DNA of 7,283 nt from contig DCOH01000036.1 of NCBI GenBank assembly GCA_002322865.1, forward strand, positions 37,849-45,131, written 5' to 3'. Below the pieces are notes generated by a model. The model saw only the letters and a program-made list of their open reading frames with translations. It was not told the origin of the DNA and made no database searches. A program made the position numbers and the translations under genes. This stretch comes from Sphingobacterium sp. UBA1575. Its GTDB lineage: Bacteria; Bacteroidota; Bacteroidia; Sphingobacteriales; Sphingobacteriaceae. The first letter of the stretch is position 1. Each line of letters begins with the position of its first letter. Below, piece by piece: positions 1-5,556 of this stretch.

Positions 1-178
1 CCATTGGGAATATCAGTTGGAATCGCGCTTCATTTATCTGTCTCCATTTCGTCTTAGAAGAGGCTTGATCGGAGTCAAATAATTGAGCTTTTACTTGTTG
101 TATAGGTGTTGTTAATATAAAACAAGTTAAAATACTGATAAATATATGGTTATATGATGATTTTTGCTTTAAAAACAT
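1..178 (-). CDS. Secreted protein of unknown function, N-terminal fragment (5' end only)
   Basis: Reading leftward from the ATG whose complement is at 176-178, the frame stays open to the window edge for 59 codons. The product starts MFLKQKSSYNHIF and has a basic N-terminus. A hydrophobic stretch follows at about residues 12-26 (HIFISILTCFILTTP), then a likely signal-peptidase site around VKA-Q (residues 29-32), so the protein is probably exported. After the cleavage site comes a polar segment and then KWRQINEARFQLIFP (residues 44-58). I loosely recall similar 'W-x-I-x-x-x-x-F-x-x-I-F-P' openings in Bacteroidota periplasmic or surface proteins with TolB-like or peptidase-like bodies, but that is recall only and the body lies outside the window. 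The start is chosen because it is the first ATG upstream of the signal peptide. I saw no convincing promoter. An inverted repeat lies 61-84 bases upstream of the start codon. Confidence 0.65.
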   Translation of the reverse strand, partial: MFLKQKSSYNHIFISILTCFILTTPIQQVKAQLFDSDQASSKTKWRQINEARFQLIFPM

Positions 179-238
179 AGTTTGCTAAAAATATTAGTAT
201 AAAATCTATAATATTGTTTAAGTTAGTGTTTTATTGAA

Positions 239-262
239 TTGTATTTAAATATTGAAATACAA
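239..262. repeat. Inverted repeat TTGTATTT-N8-AAATACAA
   Basis: TTGTATTT (239-246) is the exact reverse complement of AAATACAA (255-262), with an 8-base spacer. It lies 61 bases upstream of the leftward secreted-protein start, so it could be an operator or a leader hairpin for that gene. In DNA this AT-rich, a chance origin is quite possible. Confidence 0.3.
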
Positions 263-1387
263 GGTTTTATATTATTTTTATAATTACGCATAATTGATCA
301 ATTTTTGGTTGTTTTTGTGGATTTATGCTTGTTTTTTGATTTGTCAATTCCACTCCTGCGGACAAATTTTTGCTTGCTGTAAATGTATGTTTATTTCTTA
401 AATATTCCAAGAGTGGAGGCTTGATGCTGCTCGGTTTAAAATTTTTGTCTATTTCTTTGGTAGACTTTATGTAAAATCCTTCCTATTTTTCTTGGTTTAT
501 TTTATGGTCTGAAATTGAACTTTTCAAGGTTGTGTTTTCGGATTGTCTTCATTCGGGAATCTTCGGTTTTCAGCGGGAGTTGTTTTTCCCATGTTTCTGC
601 CAGGAATTTAACATTTTTAATAAAGTTATTCCTTCATCAGAAAACATGTCATAATGGCATTATTTATACTGGCTTTAAAGTCTCGACGATCATGTTAATA
701 GCGTTCGATGGGATGAATTTCTGTCCTATTGCTGGTTTTCCAAAATCAGTTTTGGAGTTTGTATTCGTCCTCTTGCTAAACTAGTCTCTTTAGGATTTTT
801 ATCTTCTTTAGGACAGCTAGCTATTATGCATGTTTTGGATCGGTTGGTTTGTTCAGAAAATGAGGTTGGAAATTCAGGGTCTATTATGGGTAGTTTAGTA
901 TTTTGGATTATTAAAATTTGGTATTCAATAATATTCAATTTTGATATGCTATAATATTACTTTTTGAAATTCTGTTCTATTAAATGAGTTTACGTTTGAT
1001 TATGATGTGCTAATCCAAAACTCTCTTAAATGAACTTGATAAAAAATGTGAACGGGAGATGTTTTTTTGGTGATTTTACGGGTTTGATTTTTCGAGGAAT
1101 TGATTGTTTTGCTTCATGTATCCAAGCTAAGGATTTCGCAATTTTCTTCTTATTATATCCTTTTTTTTATTGTTCTGTTTTCCATCTGATAACTGTGTTT
1201 TGAATTGGTTTTCTATTACTCCTAAAGAATTTGGTAATTAACCTAAAAGATTATAAATACTCCATGCGAGTAAAATTATTACTTGTTATCTATGTTGCCT
1301 AAATTTTATGGCGTTTTTGGTATATTTGTAGATCTAAAATTAACCTTAACATTTATTTTATAGTTTATTTTATTTAAAAATGTAAAT

Positions 1388-1462
1388 AATAGATAAATCC
1401 ACTTATTTTTTCATTTTTATAATCTAAATCATTTATCCCTTCAAAAATGGGGGTTATCTATT
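1388..1462. repeat. Spaced inverted repeat AATAGATAA / TTATCTATT
   Basis: AATAGATAA (1388-1396) and TTATCTATT (1454-1462) are exact reverse complements, 57 bases apart. The right arm overlaps a perfect Bacteroidota -7 box, TATTTTTG (1459-1466), which lacks a TTG at the right distance upstream. The pair could be looping operator half-sites for mgtE or a coincidence of low-complexity DNA. Confidence 0.25.
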
Positions 1463-1509
1463 TTTGATTTAATTGATTTTTAGGCTTTGTTTTTTTATTG
1501 TGAAAGATG

Positions 1510-1539
1510 TTGTTTTTCAATTTAAAAAAACGACTTTTG
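1510..1539 (+). promoter_or_regulatory. Candidate mgtE promoter
   Basis: TTG (1510-1512), a 19-base spacer, then GACTTTTG (1532-1539) fits the Bacteroidota housekeeping pattern TTTG-N19-21-TAnnTTTG, except for one base in the -7 box and the first T of the -33 box. It would give a leader of roughly 45 bases before mgtE. A competing candidate is TATATTTG (1321-1328), a perfect -7 box with TTG 23 bases upstream (1295-1297), which would give a leader of about 250 bases. Confidence 0.35.
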
Positions 1540-1580
1540 CACAAAAGAATTTTTAGGCACCAATGTAGGATCATATAAAT

Positions 1581-1588
1581 AGAGGAGG
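1581..1588 (+). promoter_or_regulatory. Strong Shine-Dalgarno-like sequence before mgtE
   Basis: AGAGGAGG sits just 3 bases before the ATG at 1592. It supports that start codon. Bacteroidota genes generally lack recognisable Shine-Dalgarno sequences and rely on A-rich, unstructured leaders, so such a strong and closely spaced motif is unusual here. The other genes in this window show nothing comparable. Confidence 0.5.
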
Positions 1589-1591
1589 CGT

Positions 1592-2965
1592 ATGGAAGAA
1601 TTAGCAATGCTTGTTTCGCATGTCGAACAATTAATTGAACATGGTGATAGAGCCGAGCTTGCAGATTATTTGAATGAGCTGAACATTTCAGATGTGGAGG
1701 AGCTGATCGATGAGCTCCCAGAGCACGGTCCATTGTTCCTCGAGATCTTAAGTATCAAACGTGCGGTAAACGTATTCCGGATTTTGGACTTCCCAACCCA
1801 AGAACGGATTTTCAAGAAATTACCAAATTTTAAAATCAGAGAACTTCTTAACGAATTGCCACCCGATGACCGGACCTCCTTTTTTAGTGAGCTGTCTGGC
1901 GATGTGGTGAAACGCCTGATCATTCTATTGACTCCGGAGGAACGGAAGGAAGCTTTATCTTTATTGGGTTATCCAGAAGATTCGGTGGGTCGTTTGATGA
2001 CCCCGGATTATATCACGGTCAAGGAGCATTGGACGATGCCAAGGGTACTTGACCATATCCGTCGATATGGATCGGCCTCCGAAACGATTGATGTGCTTTA
2101 TGTCATCGATTCGGAAGGGAAGTTGATCGACGATATTCGGATCAAGGATGTGTTGGTCGCCGAAGAAGATACCATTGTTGCGGATCTGATCGATAATCGG
2201 TTAATTTCCTTGCATGCCTACGATCCGGCCGAGGAGGCTGTTACTGTGTTCCGGATGAACAATCGCGTAGCATTGCCCGTAGTGGATGATAAGGACATCA
2301 TGCTAGGGATCATCACGATCGATGATATCCTATGGGTAGCCAATGAAGAGTATACGGAAGATATGCAGCGTATCGGGGGTACTGAAGCCCTTGATGAGCC
2401 TTATTTGGACGTATCTATCTTTCACCTGGTAAAGAAGCGCGCAGGCTGGCTTATTGTGCTCTTCCTAGGGCAATTGTTGACAGCAGTGGTGTTAGGGTAT
2501 TACGAAAGCAAATTCGTGCCTGTATTGATCCTTTTGATGCCGGTGATCATGTCCAGTGGAGGTAACTCCGGTTCCCAGGCCTCAACCCTGATCATCCAAG
2601 CGATGGCGATGGGGGAGGTGACCCTTCGGGACTGGTGGATGGTCATGAAAAGAGAATTATTATCCGGTTTGCTTTTGGGGGTGATATTAGGTGCGCTTGG
2701 ATTTATGCGCATCGGGATGGAGGAAGCCTTTAGGCAGTCCTATGGTGATATCTGGTACCTGATTGCTATTGCGATCAGTCTTTCGCTAGTGGCTGTGGTG
2801 CTTTGGGGTTCGGTGATCGGTTCTATGCTTCCATTTATTTTGCGTAGGCTGGGAGCAGATCCGGCAAGTTCATCAGCACCATTTGTATCCACCATTGTCG
2901 ATGTAACAGGTTTGATCATCTATTTTACCTTTGCAACACTGGTGTTGAAAGATGTGCTCTTTTAA
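1592..2965 (+). CDS. mgtE: MgtE-type magnesium channel/transporter
   Basis: This 457-residue protein has the usual MgtE length and the full domain order. An acidic helical MgtE N-domain covers about residues 5-130. A pair of CBS domains covers about 135-255 (first beginning near MTPDYITVKE, second near SLHAYDPAEEAVTVFR, ending GIITIDDILWVANEE). A C-terminal membrane domain covers about 280-455 with roughly five hydrophobic segments. The membrane domain carries the family signature GGNSGSQAS (323-331) and, near the end, GADPASSSAPF (421-431) followed by IVDVTG. D437 in that motif probably matches the Mg2+-selectivity aspartate of the Thermus thermophilus protein. In the family, cytosolic N and CBS domains bind Mg2+ and close the pore when internal Mg2+ is high, so the protein should carry out regulated Mg2+ uptake at the inner membrane. 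The gene appears to be monocistronic. No clear terminator follows it before the tRNA at 3094, so some read-through is possible. Confidence 0.96.
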   Translation: MEELAMLVSHVEQLIEHGDRAELADYLNELNISDVEELIDELPEHGPLFLEILSIKRAVNVFRILDFPTQERIFKKLPNFKIRELLNELPPDDRTSFFSELSGDVVKRLIILLTPEERKEALSLLGYPEDSVGRLMTPDYITVKEHWTMPRVLDHIRRYGSASETIDVLYVIDSEGKLIDDIRIKDVLVAEEDTIVADLIDNRLISLHAYDPAEEAVTVFRMNNRVALPVVDDKDIMLGIITIDDILWVANEEYTEDMQRIGGTEALDEPYLDVSIFHLVKKRAGWLIVLFLGQLLTAVVLGYYESKFVPVLILLMPVIMSSGGNSGSQASTLIIQAMAMGEVTLRDWWMVMKRELLSGLLLGVILGALGFMRIGMEEAFRQSYGDIWYLIAIAISLSLVAVVLWGSVIGSMLPFILRRLGADPASSSAPFVSTIVDVTGLIIYFTFATLVLKDVLF

Positions 2966-3010
2966 TTCATTGGAGCGGATTTAAAATTATTCTGATTGGT
3001 TCTGAATAAC

Positions 3011-3037
3011 TTGCGAAAAAACGCATAAAAATATTTG
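3011..3037 (+). promoter_or_regulatory. Candidate promoter of the first tRNA-Asn
   Basis: TTG (3011-3013), 16 bases, then AATATTTG (3030-3037), which matches TAnnTTTG at all but the first position. The spacer is shorter than the usual 19-21 bases, so this is weak. It is the best -7-like box between mgtE and the tRNA. Confidence 0.3.
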
Positions 3038-3093
3038 CACTTGTCGGTATATCTTCCGATAATTGCATCACCAAAACGAAAGGGACGGGAAAT

Positions 3094-3167
3094 TCCTGAA
3101 TAGCTCAGTTGGTTAGAGCATCTGACTGTTAATCAGAGGGTCGCTGGTTCGAGCCCAGCTTCAGGAG
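3094..3167 (+). tRNA. trnN: tRNA-Asn(GUU), first copy
   Basis: The 74-base gene folds into a perfect cloverleaf. The acceptor stem is TCCTGAA with TTCAGGA (7 pairs), the D stem GCTC/GAGC, the anticodon stem TCTGA/TCAGA around the loop CTGTTAA with anticodon GTT, and the T stem GCTGG/CCAGC around TTCGAGC. The discriminator is G. The 3' CCA is not encoded, since the DNA continues CAAAA. The gene decodes asparagine codons AAC and AAU. It is identical over all 74 bases to the copy at 3621-3694. A terminator follows after 7 bases. Confidence 0.97.
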
Positions 3168-3174
3168 CAAAAAA

Positions 3175-3200
3175 GGCTATCGCGAGATAGCCTTTTTTTT
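3175..3200 (+). terminator. Intrinsic terminator of the first tRNA-Asn
   Basis: A 7-bp stem GGCTATC/GATAGCC (3175-3181 and 3186-3192) closes a GCGA tetraloop of the stable GNRA type and is followed directly by eight T. It should end the tRNA transcript, and any read-through from mgtE. Confidence 0.93.
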
Positions 3201-3423
3201 ATGTTCGCTTCGGTGTTAAAGGATACTGAAAGGGTACTGAAAGTATGTAAAATATATGCTTTGCTTGCTGTAGCCTTAGTTTGACCCTGCTTTAAGCTTA
3301 CTTTGGCCTCGATTTTAACCCTAATTCAAACATATTTTGAATGCGTAGGTGGGAAACGAGGGGAAGAAAATGGATAATACAGGTAAAGATTGCTGCAAAC
3401 TTTAAAGATTGCTTCGTCGTGCC

Positions 3424-3487
3424 TCCTCGCAATGACGGAGAAAGTCCTCGCAATGACGGGGGAAGTCCTCGCAATGACGCGAGGAAG
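3424..3487. repeat. Three tandem copies of a 21-22 bp repeat with core TCCTCGCAATGACG
   Basis: The 14-base core TCCTCGCAATGACG begins at 3424, 3445 and 3466, each copy followed by a purine-rich 7- or 8-base tail ending AAG. The third copy also forms a perfect hairpin, CCTCGC-AATGAC-GCGAGG (3467-3484). Just upstream lies GATTGCTTCGTCGTGCC. The combination GATTGCTTCGTCG...CCTCGCAATGACG resembles, from memory, a short dispersed palindromic repeat found in intergenic DNA of many bacteria (read on the other strand as CGTCATTGCGAGG...CGAAGCAATC). No transposase or other protein is associated with it here. Confidence 0.85.
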
Positions 3488-3505
3488 TTCCACGCCCAAG
3501 GTCTA

Positions 3506-3532
3506 ACTACTAAATACTTACTACTAAATACT
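3506..3532. repeat. Direct repeat ACTACTAAATACT, two copies
   Basis: Two exact 13-base copies (3506-3518 and 3520-3532) are separated by a single T, giving a 14-base period. They lie 18 bases after the tandem repeat. No function is apparent. They may mark slippage or the edge of an inserted repeat. Confidence 0.75.
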
Positions 3533-3552
3533 AAAAAAATGTTTGATAAAAA

Positions 3553-3584
3553 TTTGCGAATTAAAATCTAAAATTCTATTTTTG
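3553..3584 (+). promoter_or_regulatory. Promoter of the second tRNA-Asn
   Basis: TTTG (3553-3556), 20 bases, then TATTTTTG (3577-3584) matches the Bacteroidota consensus TTTG-N19-21-TAnnTTTG exactly. Transcription should begin around 3590, leaving about 30 bases to be trimmed before the tRNA. This is the best promoter match in the window. Confidence 0.75.
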
Positions 3585-3620
3585 TACCACTTTGAAGATG
3601 ACAGCAGTCATTAGAAAGAT

Positions 3621-3694
3621 TCCTGAATAGCTCAGTTGGTTAGAGCATCTGACTGTTAATCAGAGGGTCGCTGGTTCGAGCCCAGCTTCAGGAG
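3621..3694 (+). tRNA. trnN: tRNA-Asn(GUU), second copy
   Basis: This copy is identical over all 74 bases to the one at 3094-3167: same GTT anticodon in loop CTGTTAA, same perfect 7-bp acceptor stem, G discriminator and no encoded CCA. Flanking identity stops almost at the gene ends (about 2 bases upstream, 3 downstream), and the two copies have different terminators. The duplication is therefore old and the gene itself is kept identical, by selection or gene conversion. Confidence 0.97.
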
Positions 3695-3709
3695 CAGAAA
3701 ACAAAGTAA

Positions 3710-3736
3710 GCCGGCCTCGATGCCGGCATTTTTTTT
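3710..3736 (+). terminator. Intrinsic terminator of the second tRNA-Asn
   Basis: GCCGGC (3710-3715) pairs with GCCGGC (3722-3727) around the loop CTCGAT. One A and then eight T (3729-3736) follow. This GC-rich 6-bp stem with a T-tract should terminate efficiently. Only 17 bases separate it from the ATG of the downstream kinase. Confidence 0.92.
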
Positions 3737-3753
3737 ATTTAAAGATTTTGTAC

Positions 3754-4674
3754 ATGAGTTTAGTAATTGTTGGTACGGTGGCTTTTGATGCTATTGAAAC
3801 GCCATTTGGAAAAACAGATAAAATTGTTGGAGGAGCTGCAACTTTCGCAGGATTGGCTGCTTCTTACCTTTATCCAAACGTGAAGTTGGTATCGGTGATC
3901 GGTGAGGATTTCGGAGACGAAAACTTGAACATCATGACTTCCAAAGGGATCGATGTTGAAGGTGTAGAAATCATTCCAGGCGGAAAATCATTCTTCTGGT
4001 CCGGAAAGTACCACAACGATATGAACAGCAGGGATACCCTGATCACAGAATTGAACGTATTGGCCGATTTTGATCCTAAAGTACCTTCCTCTTACCAAGA
4101 TTGCGAATACCTGTTGTTGGGTAATCTTACCCCATCTGTACAACTGGCGACCTTAGAGCGCCTAGAGAACAAACCTAAATTGGTAGTTCTGGATACGATG
4201 AACTTCTGGATGGACGTGGCCATGGATGGTCTTAAGGAGGTTCTTCAAAAGGTGGATGTATTGACCATCAATGATGCAGAAGCAAGACAACTAGCTGGAG
4301 AATATTCATTGGTAAAGGCTGCAGATAAAATTTTGCAGATGGGACCAAAATATTTGATCATTAAAAAAGGCGAACACGGAGCCCTTCTATTTGGAGAAGG
4401 ACAGGTGTTTTCAGCACCAGCACTTCCATTGGCTGATGTGTTTGATCCTACCGGTGCAGGTGATTCCTTTGCTGGTGGCTTTATTGGCTATCTGGCAAAA
4501 TTACAATCCGTGAACTTCACGAACATGAAAAATGCGATCATCTTTGGATCTGCCTTGGCTTCTTTCTGTGTGGAGAAATTTGGAACCGAGCGCTTGCAGA
4601 ACCTGACTAAGCAAGAAATTTCAGATCGTATTCAGCAATTCGTGCACCTATCAAAATTTGAGATCAGCGAATAA
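3754..4674 (+). CDS. PfkB/ribokinase-family sugar (or nucleoside) kinase
   Basis: This 306-residue protein has the usual length of the PfkB/ribokinase fold. It starts MSLVIVGTVAFDAI and has the N-terminal substrate-side GG motif (VGGAATFAG, residues 25-33). It also has the NxxE motif NDAE (173-176), linked to Mg2+ and phosphate binding, and an ATP-side strand IIKKGEHGALLF (202-213). The C-terminal signature DPTGAGDSFAGGF (231-243) forms the anion hole, with D237 as the probable catalytic base. It should transfer the ATP gamma-phosphate to a hydroxyl of a sugar or nucleoside in the cytoplasm; the substrate cannot be read from the sequence. The ATG at 3754 is preferred over an in-frame TTG at 3748 because MSLVIVG fits the family's first beta strand. 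The start lies 17 bases after the tRNA terminator and no promoter of its own is evident. It converges with the sigma gene. Confidence 0.93.
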   Translation: MSLVIVGTVAFDAIETPFGKTDKIVGGAATFAGLAASYLYPNVKLVSVIGEDFGDENLNIMTSKGIDVEGVEIIPGGKSFFWSGKYHNDMNSRDTLITELNVLADFDPKVPSSYQDCEYLLLGNLTPSVQLATLERLENKPKLVVLDTMNFWMDVAMDGLKEVLQKVDVLTINDAEARQLAGEYSLVKAADKILQMGPKYLIIKKGEHGALLFGEGQVFSAPALPLADVFDPTGAGDSFAGGFIGYLAKLQSVNFTNMKNAIIFGSALASFCVEKFGTERLQNLTKQEISDRIQQFVHLSKFEISE

Positions 4675-4715
4675 TTAGCTATTCCAAAATATAACGGCCT
4701 TGCATGAACGGCCAA

Positions 4716-4749
4716 AAAAAATCCTCTATAAAAATATAGAGGATTTTTT
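4716..4749. terminator. Bidirectional terminator between the kinase and sigma genes
   Basis: TCCTCTATA (4722-4730) and TATAGAGGA (4735-4743) pair around an AAAA loop. The stem extends outward through six A on the left and six T on the right, giving a symmetric 15-bp dyad. A T-tract follows the hairpin on either strand, so it can end the kinase transcript (+) and the sigma factor transcript (-). It lies midway in the 98-bp convergent gap. Confidence 0.93.
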
Positions 4750-4772
4750 GTTTTTAAGGTTTGTATATTTCT

Positions 4773-5288
4773 TTAATCCATATCAGCATTATACGCTGCC
4801 AAGGATTTCTTCATCGATTTCCTAGCCACATGGATTCTGGTTTTCACCGTTCCGATGGGGATTTTTAAATGATCCGAAATCTCATGATACTTGTATCCTT
4901 CAAAATACATGGTAAATGGGATGTAGTATTCATCGGATAACTTTGATAAGGCGTAATTGATGTCTTCCATTACAAATTTGTTTTCACCTTTGTTCTTAGT
5001 TGCTGAAACCACCAGGTTGGTTTGCGAGATTTCTTCTTCTTTCGTGATAAAGGAGTTCGTTTTTACGACACGACGGTAATTGTTGATGAAGGTGTTTTTC
5101 ATAATGGTATACAACCATCCACGAAGATTAGTTCCGTCTCTAAAGTTCTTAAAATACGTTACGGCTTTAAGTAGCGTATCTTGCACTAAATCGTTAGCAT
5201 CCTCAGCATCTCTAGTAAAGTTTCTTGCGTAACTTCTTAGCGATTCGGAATGTTGGACGACAAGTGTGTTAAAATCGAGCTTGTTCAT
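4773..5288 (-). CDS. ECF-family RNA polymerase sigma factor (sigma-70 group 4)
   Basis: This 171-residue protein contains only sigma regions 2 and 4, as expected for ECF factors. Region 2 covers about residues 8-75, with DANDLVQDTLLKA (30-42) for core-polymerase contact and TNLRGWLYTIMKNTFINNYRR (53-73) for -10 recognition and melting. Region 4 covers about 108-162, with the helix-turn-helix YHEISDHLKIPIGTVKTRIHVAR (134-156). It should direct RNA polymerase to a subset of promoters. The sequence closely resembles a conserved ECF factor of Sphingobacteriaceae. No anti-sigma gene is adjacent: the neighbours are the convergent kinase and upstream murB, 268 bp away. Two abutting inverted repeats lie 39-81 bases upstream of the start and may be involved in control. 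I see no canonical TAnnTTTG promoter before it, so it may use another sigma factor or its own. Confidence 0.95.
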   Translation of the reverse strand: MNKLDFNTLVVQHSESLRSYARNFTRDAEDANDLVQDTLLKAVTYFKNFRDGTNLRGWLYTIMKNTFINNYRRVVKTNSFITKEEEISQTNLVVSATKNKGENKFVMEDINYALSKLSDEYYIPFTMYFEGYKYHEISDHLKIPIGTVKTRIHVARKSMKKSLAAYNADMD

Positions 5289-5326
5289 ACGATTAGTAGT
5301 TTAATATAGTTAAATGATGCGATTTG

Positions 5327-5340
5327 ACAGGATTTCCTGT
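5327..5340. promoter_or_regulatory. Dyad ACAGGA-TT-TCCTGT upstream of the sigma gene
   Basis: ACAGGA (5327-5332) and TCCTGT (5335-5340) are exact reverse complements with a 2-base centre. A 2-base loop is too tight for a full RNA hairpin, so a protein-binding operator is the more natural reading. It abuts the second dyad and lies 38 bases from the sigma factor start codon. Confidence 0.4.
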
Positions 5341-5342
5341 AA

Positions 5343-5369
5343 CTAAACGAATATGTTCGTATCGTTTAG
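5343..5369. promoter_or_regulatory. Nested inverted repeat CTAAACGA-N11-TCGTTTAG upstream of the sigma gene
   Basis: CTAAACGA (5343-5350) and TCGTTTAG (5362-5369) match perfectly. With one mismatch the arms extend to 11 bases (5340-5372). Inside sits a second, overlapping dyad, ACGAA-TATG-TTCGT (5347-5360), so two alternative pairings are possible. It could be an operator or a leader hairpin of the sigma transcript. Confidence 0.45.
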
Positions 5370-5556
5370 CTATAAGGGTATTTGCAATAGTTGTGCGAGA
5401 AATTCCAGAAAGTGTGGAAATGTTGCAGAATTAGAGAGGGAAATTTCGTTTTATGAAATCGCTTGTTTTACGATAATCGGGGTTTGAGGGCGGCTCAGGA
5501 TAGTTTTGTTGATTTTTAATAAAAAAATATGTGATTACAGAAAATGTGGAAAACTT

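Larger units (their letters stand above)
179..1591. other. Long AT-rich region without a supportable gene
   Basis: These 1413 bases separate two divergently read genes. The + strand is visibly T-rich, with many runs of four to eight T. Two ATG-initiated frames can be read (515-784 on + and 726-938 on -), and a third open frame on + runs from about 679 to 954 without an early start codon. They overlap one another, have odd composition (Phe/Leu/Ile-rich on +, Lys/Asn-rich on -), and I recognise no family. On the minus strand, protein-like stretches near 520-650 are broken by stops and would need frame changes to join, so a decayed gene is possible but unproven. The right end probably holds the mgtE promoter. 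I see no tRNA, rRNA, CRISPR array or known riboswitch. Confidence 0.6.
3201..3620. other. Repeat-rich spacer between the two tRNA-Asn genes
   Basis: I support no gene in these 420 bases. One open frame (3341-3571) runs across the tandem repeat, whose 21-base unit equals 7 codons and so yields a repeated 'PRNDGxS' peptide. That looks like a by-product of the repeat. The spacer contains several short repeats: TACTGAAAG twice (3224-3232, 3235-3243), an inverted repeat ATTCAAA-CATAT-TTTGAAT (3324-3342), TAAAGATTGCT twice (3384-3394, 3403-3413), the 21-bp tandem repeat (3424-3487), and ACTACTAAATACT twice (3506-3518, 3520-3532). The last 70 bases hold the promoter of the second tRNA. Confidence 0.75.

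Noticed and set aside
515..784. 89-codon open frame on the + strand
   Set aside because: The product is Phe/Leu/Ile/Cys-rich with no recognisable motif. It overlaps another open frame on the opposite strand and lies in T-rich DNA, where such frames arise by composition.
726..938. 70-codon open frame on the - strand
   Set aside because: No family resemblance, and it overlaps + strand frames. It is kept only as possible debris of a decayed gene, mentioned under the 179-1591 region.
1458..1733. Minus-strand open frame over the mgtE start
   Set aside because: A shadow of the strongly supported mgtE coding region and its A/T-rich leader.
1666..1923. Minus-strand open frame inside mgtE
   Set aside because: An antisense shadow of mgtE with no family resemblance.
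2987..3009. TTATTC-N11-GAATAA hairpin after mgtE as a terminator
   Set aside because: A 6-bp AT-rich stem without a following T-tract, too weak to call.
360..3272. Shared 13-mer TTTGCTTGCTGTA near 369 and 3260
   Set aside because: A single 13-base match within 7 kb of AT-rich sequence is near chance expectation and the flanks do not match.
3324..3342. ATTCAAA-CATAT-TTTGAAT hairpin as a terminator
   Set aside because: A perfect 7-bp stem, but AT-rich and without a T-tract; listed only as part of the spacer mosaic.
3424..3487. CRISPR-like array
   Set aside because: Only three units at a 21-22 base period, with purine-rich tails of 7-8 bases that are nearly alike. There are no unique spacers of CRISPR length and no cas genes.
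3341..3571. 76-codon open frame across the tandem repeat, with a repeated PRNDGxS peptide
   Set aside because: The 21-base repeat equals seven codons, so any open frame through it gives a peptide repeat. The rest has no conserved character and the second tRNA promoter begins within its end.
3094..3694. Genomic island bounded by tRNA att sites
   Set aside because: The enclosed segment is about 450 bp without an integrase or cargo, and both copies are intact tRNA genes with their own terminators.
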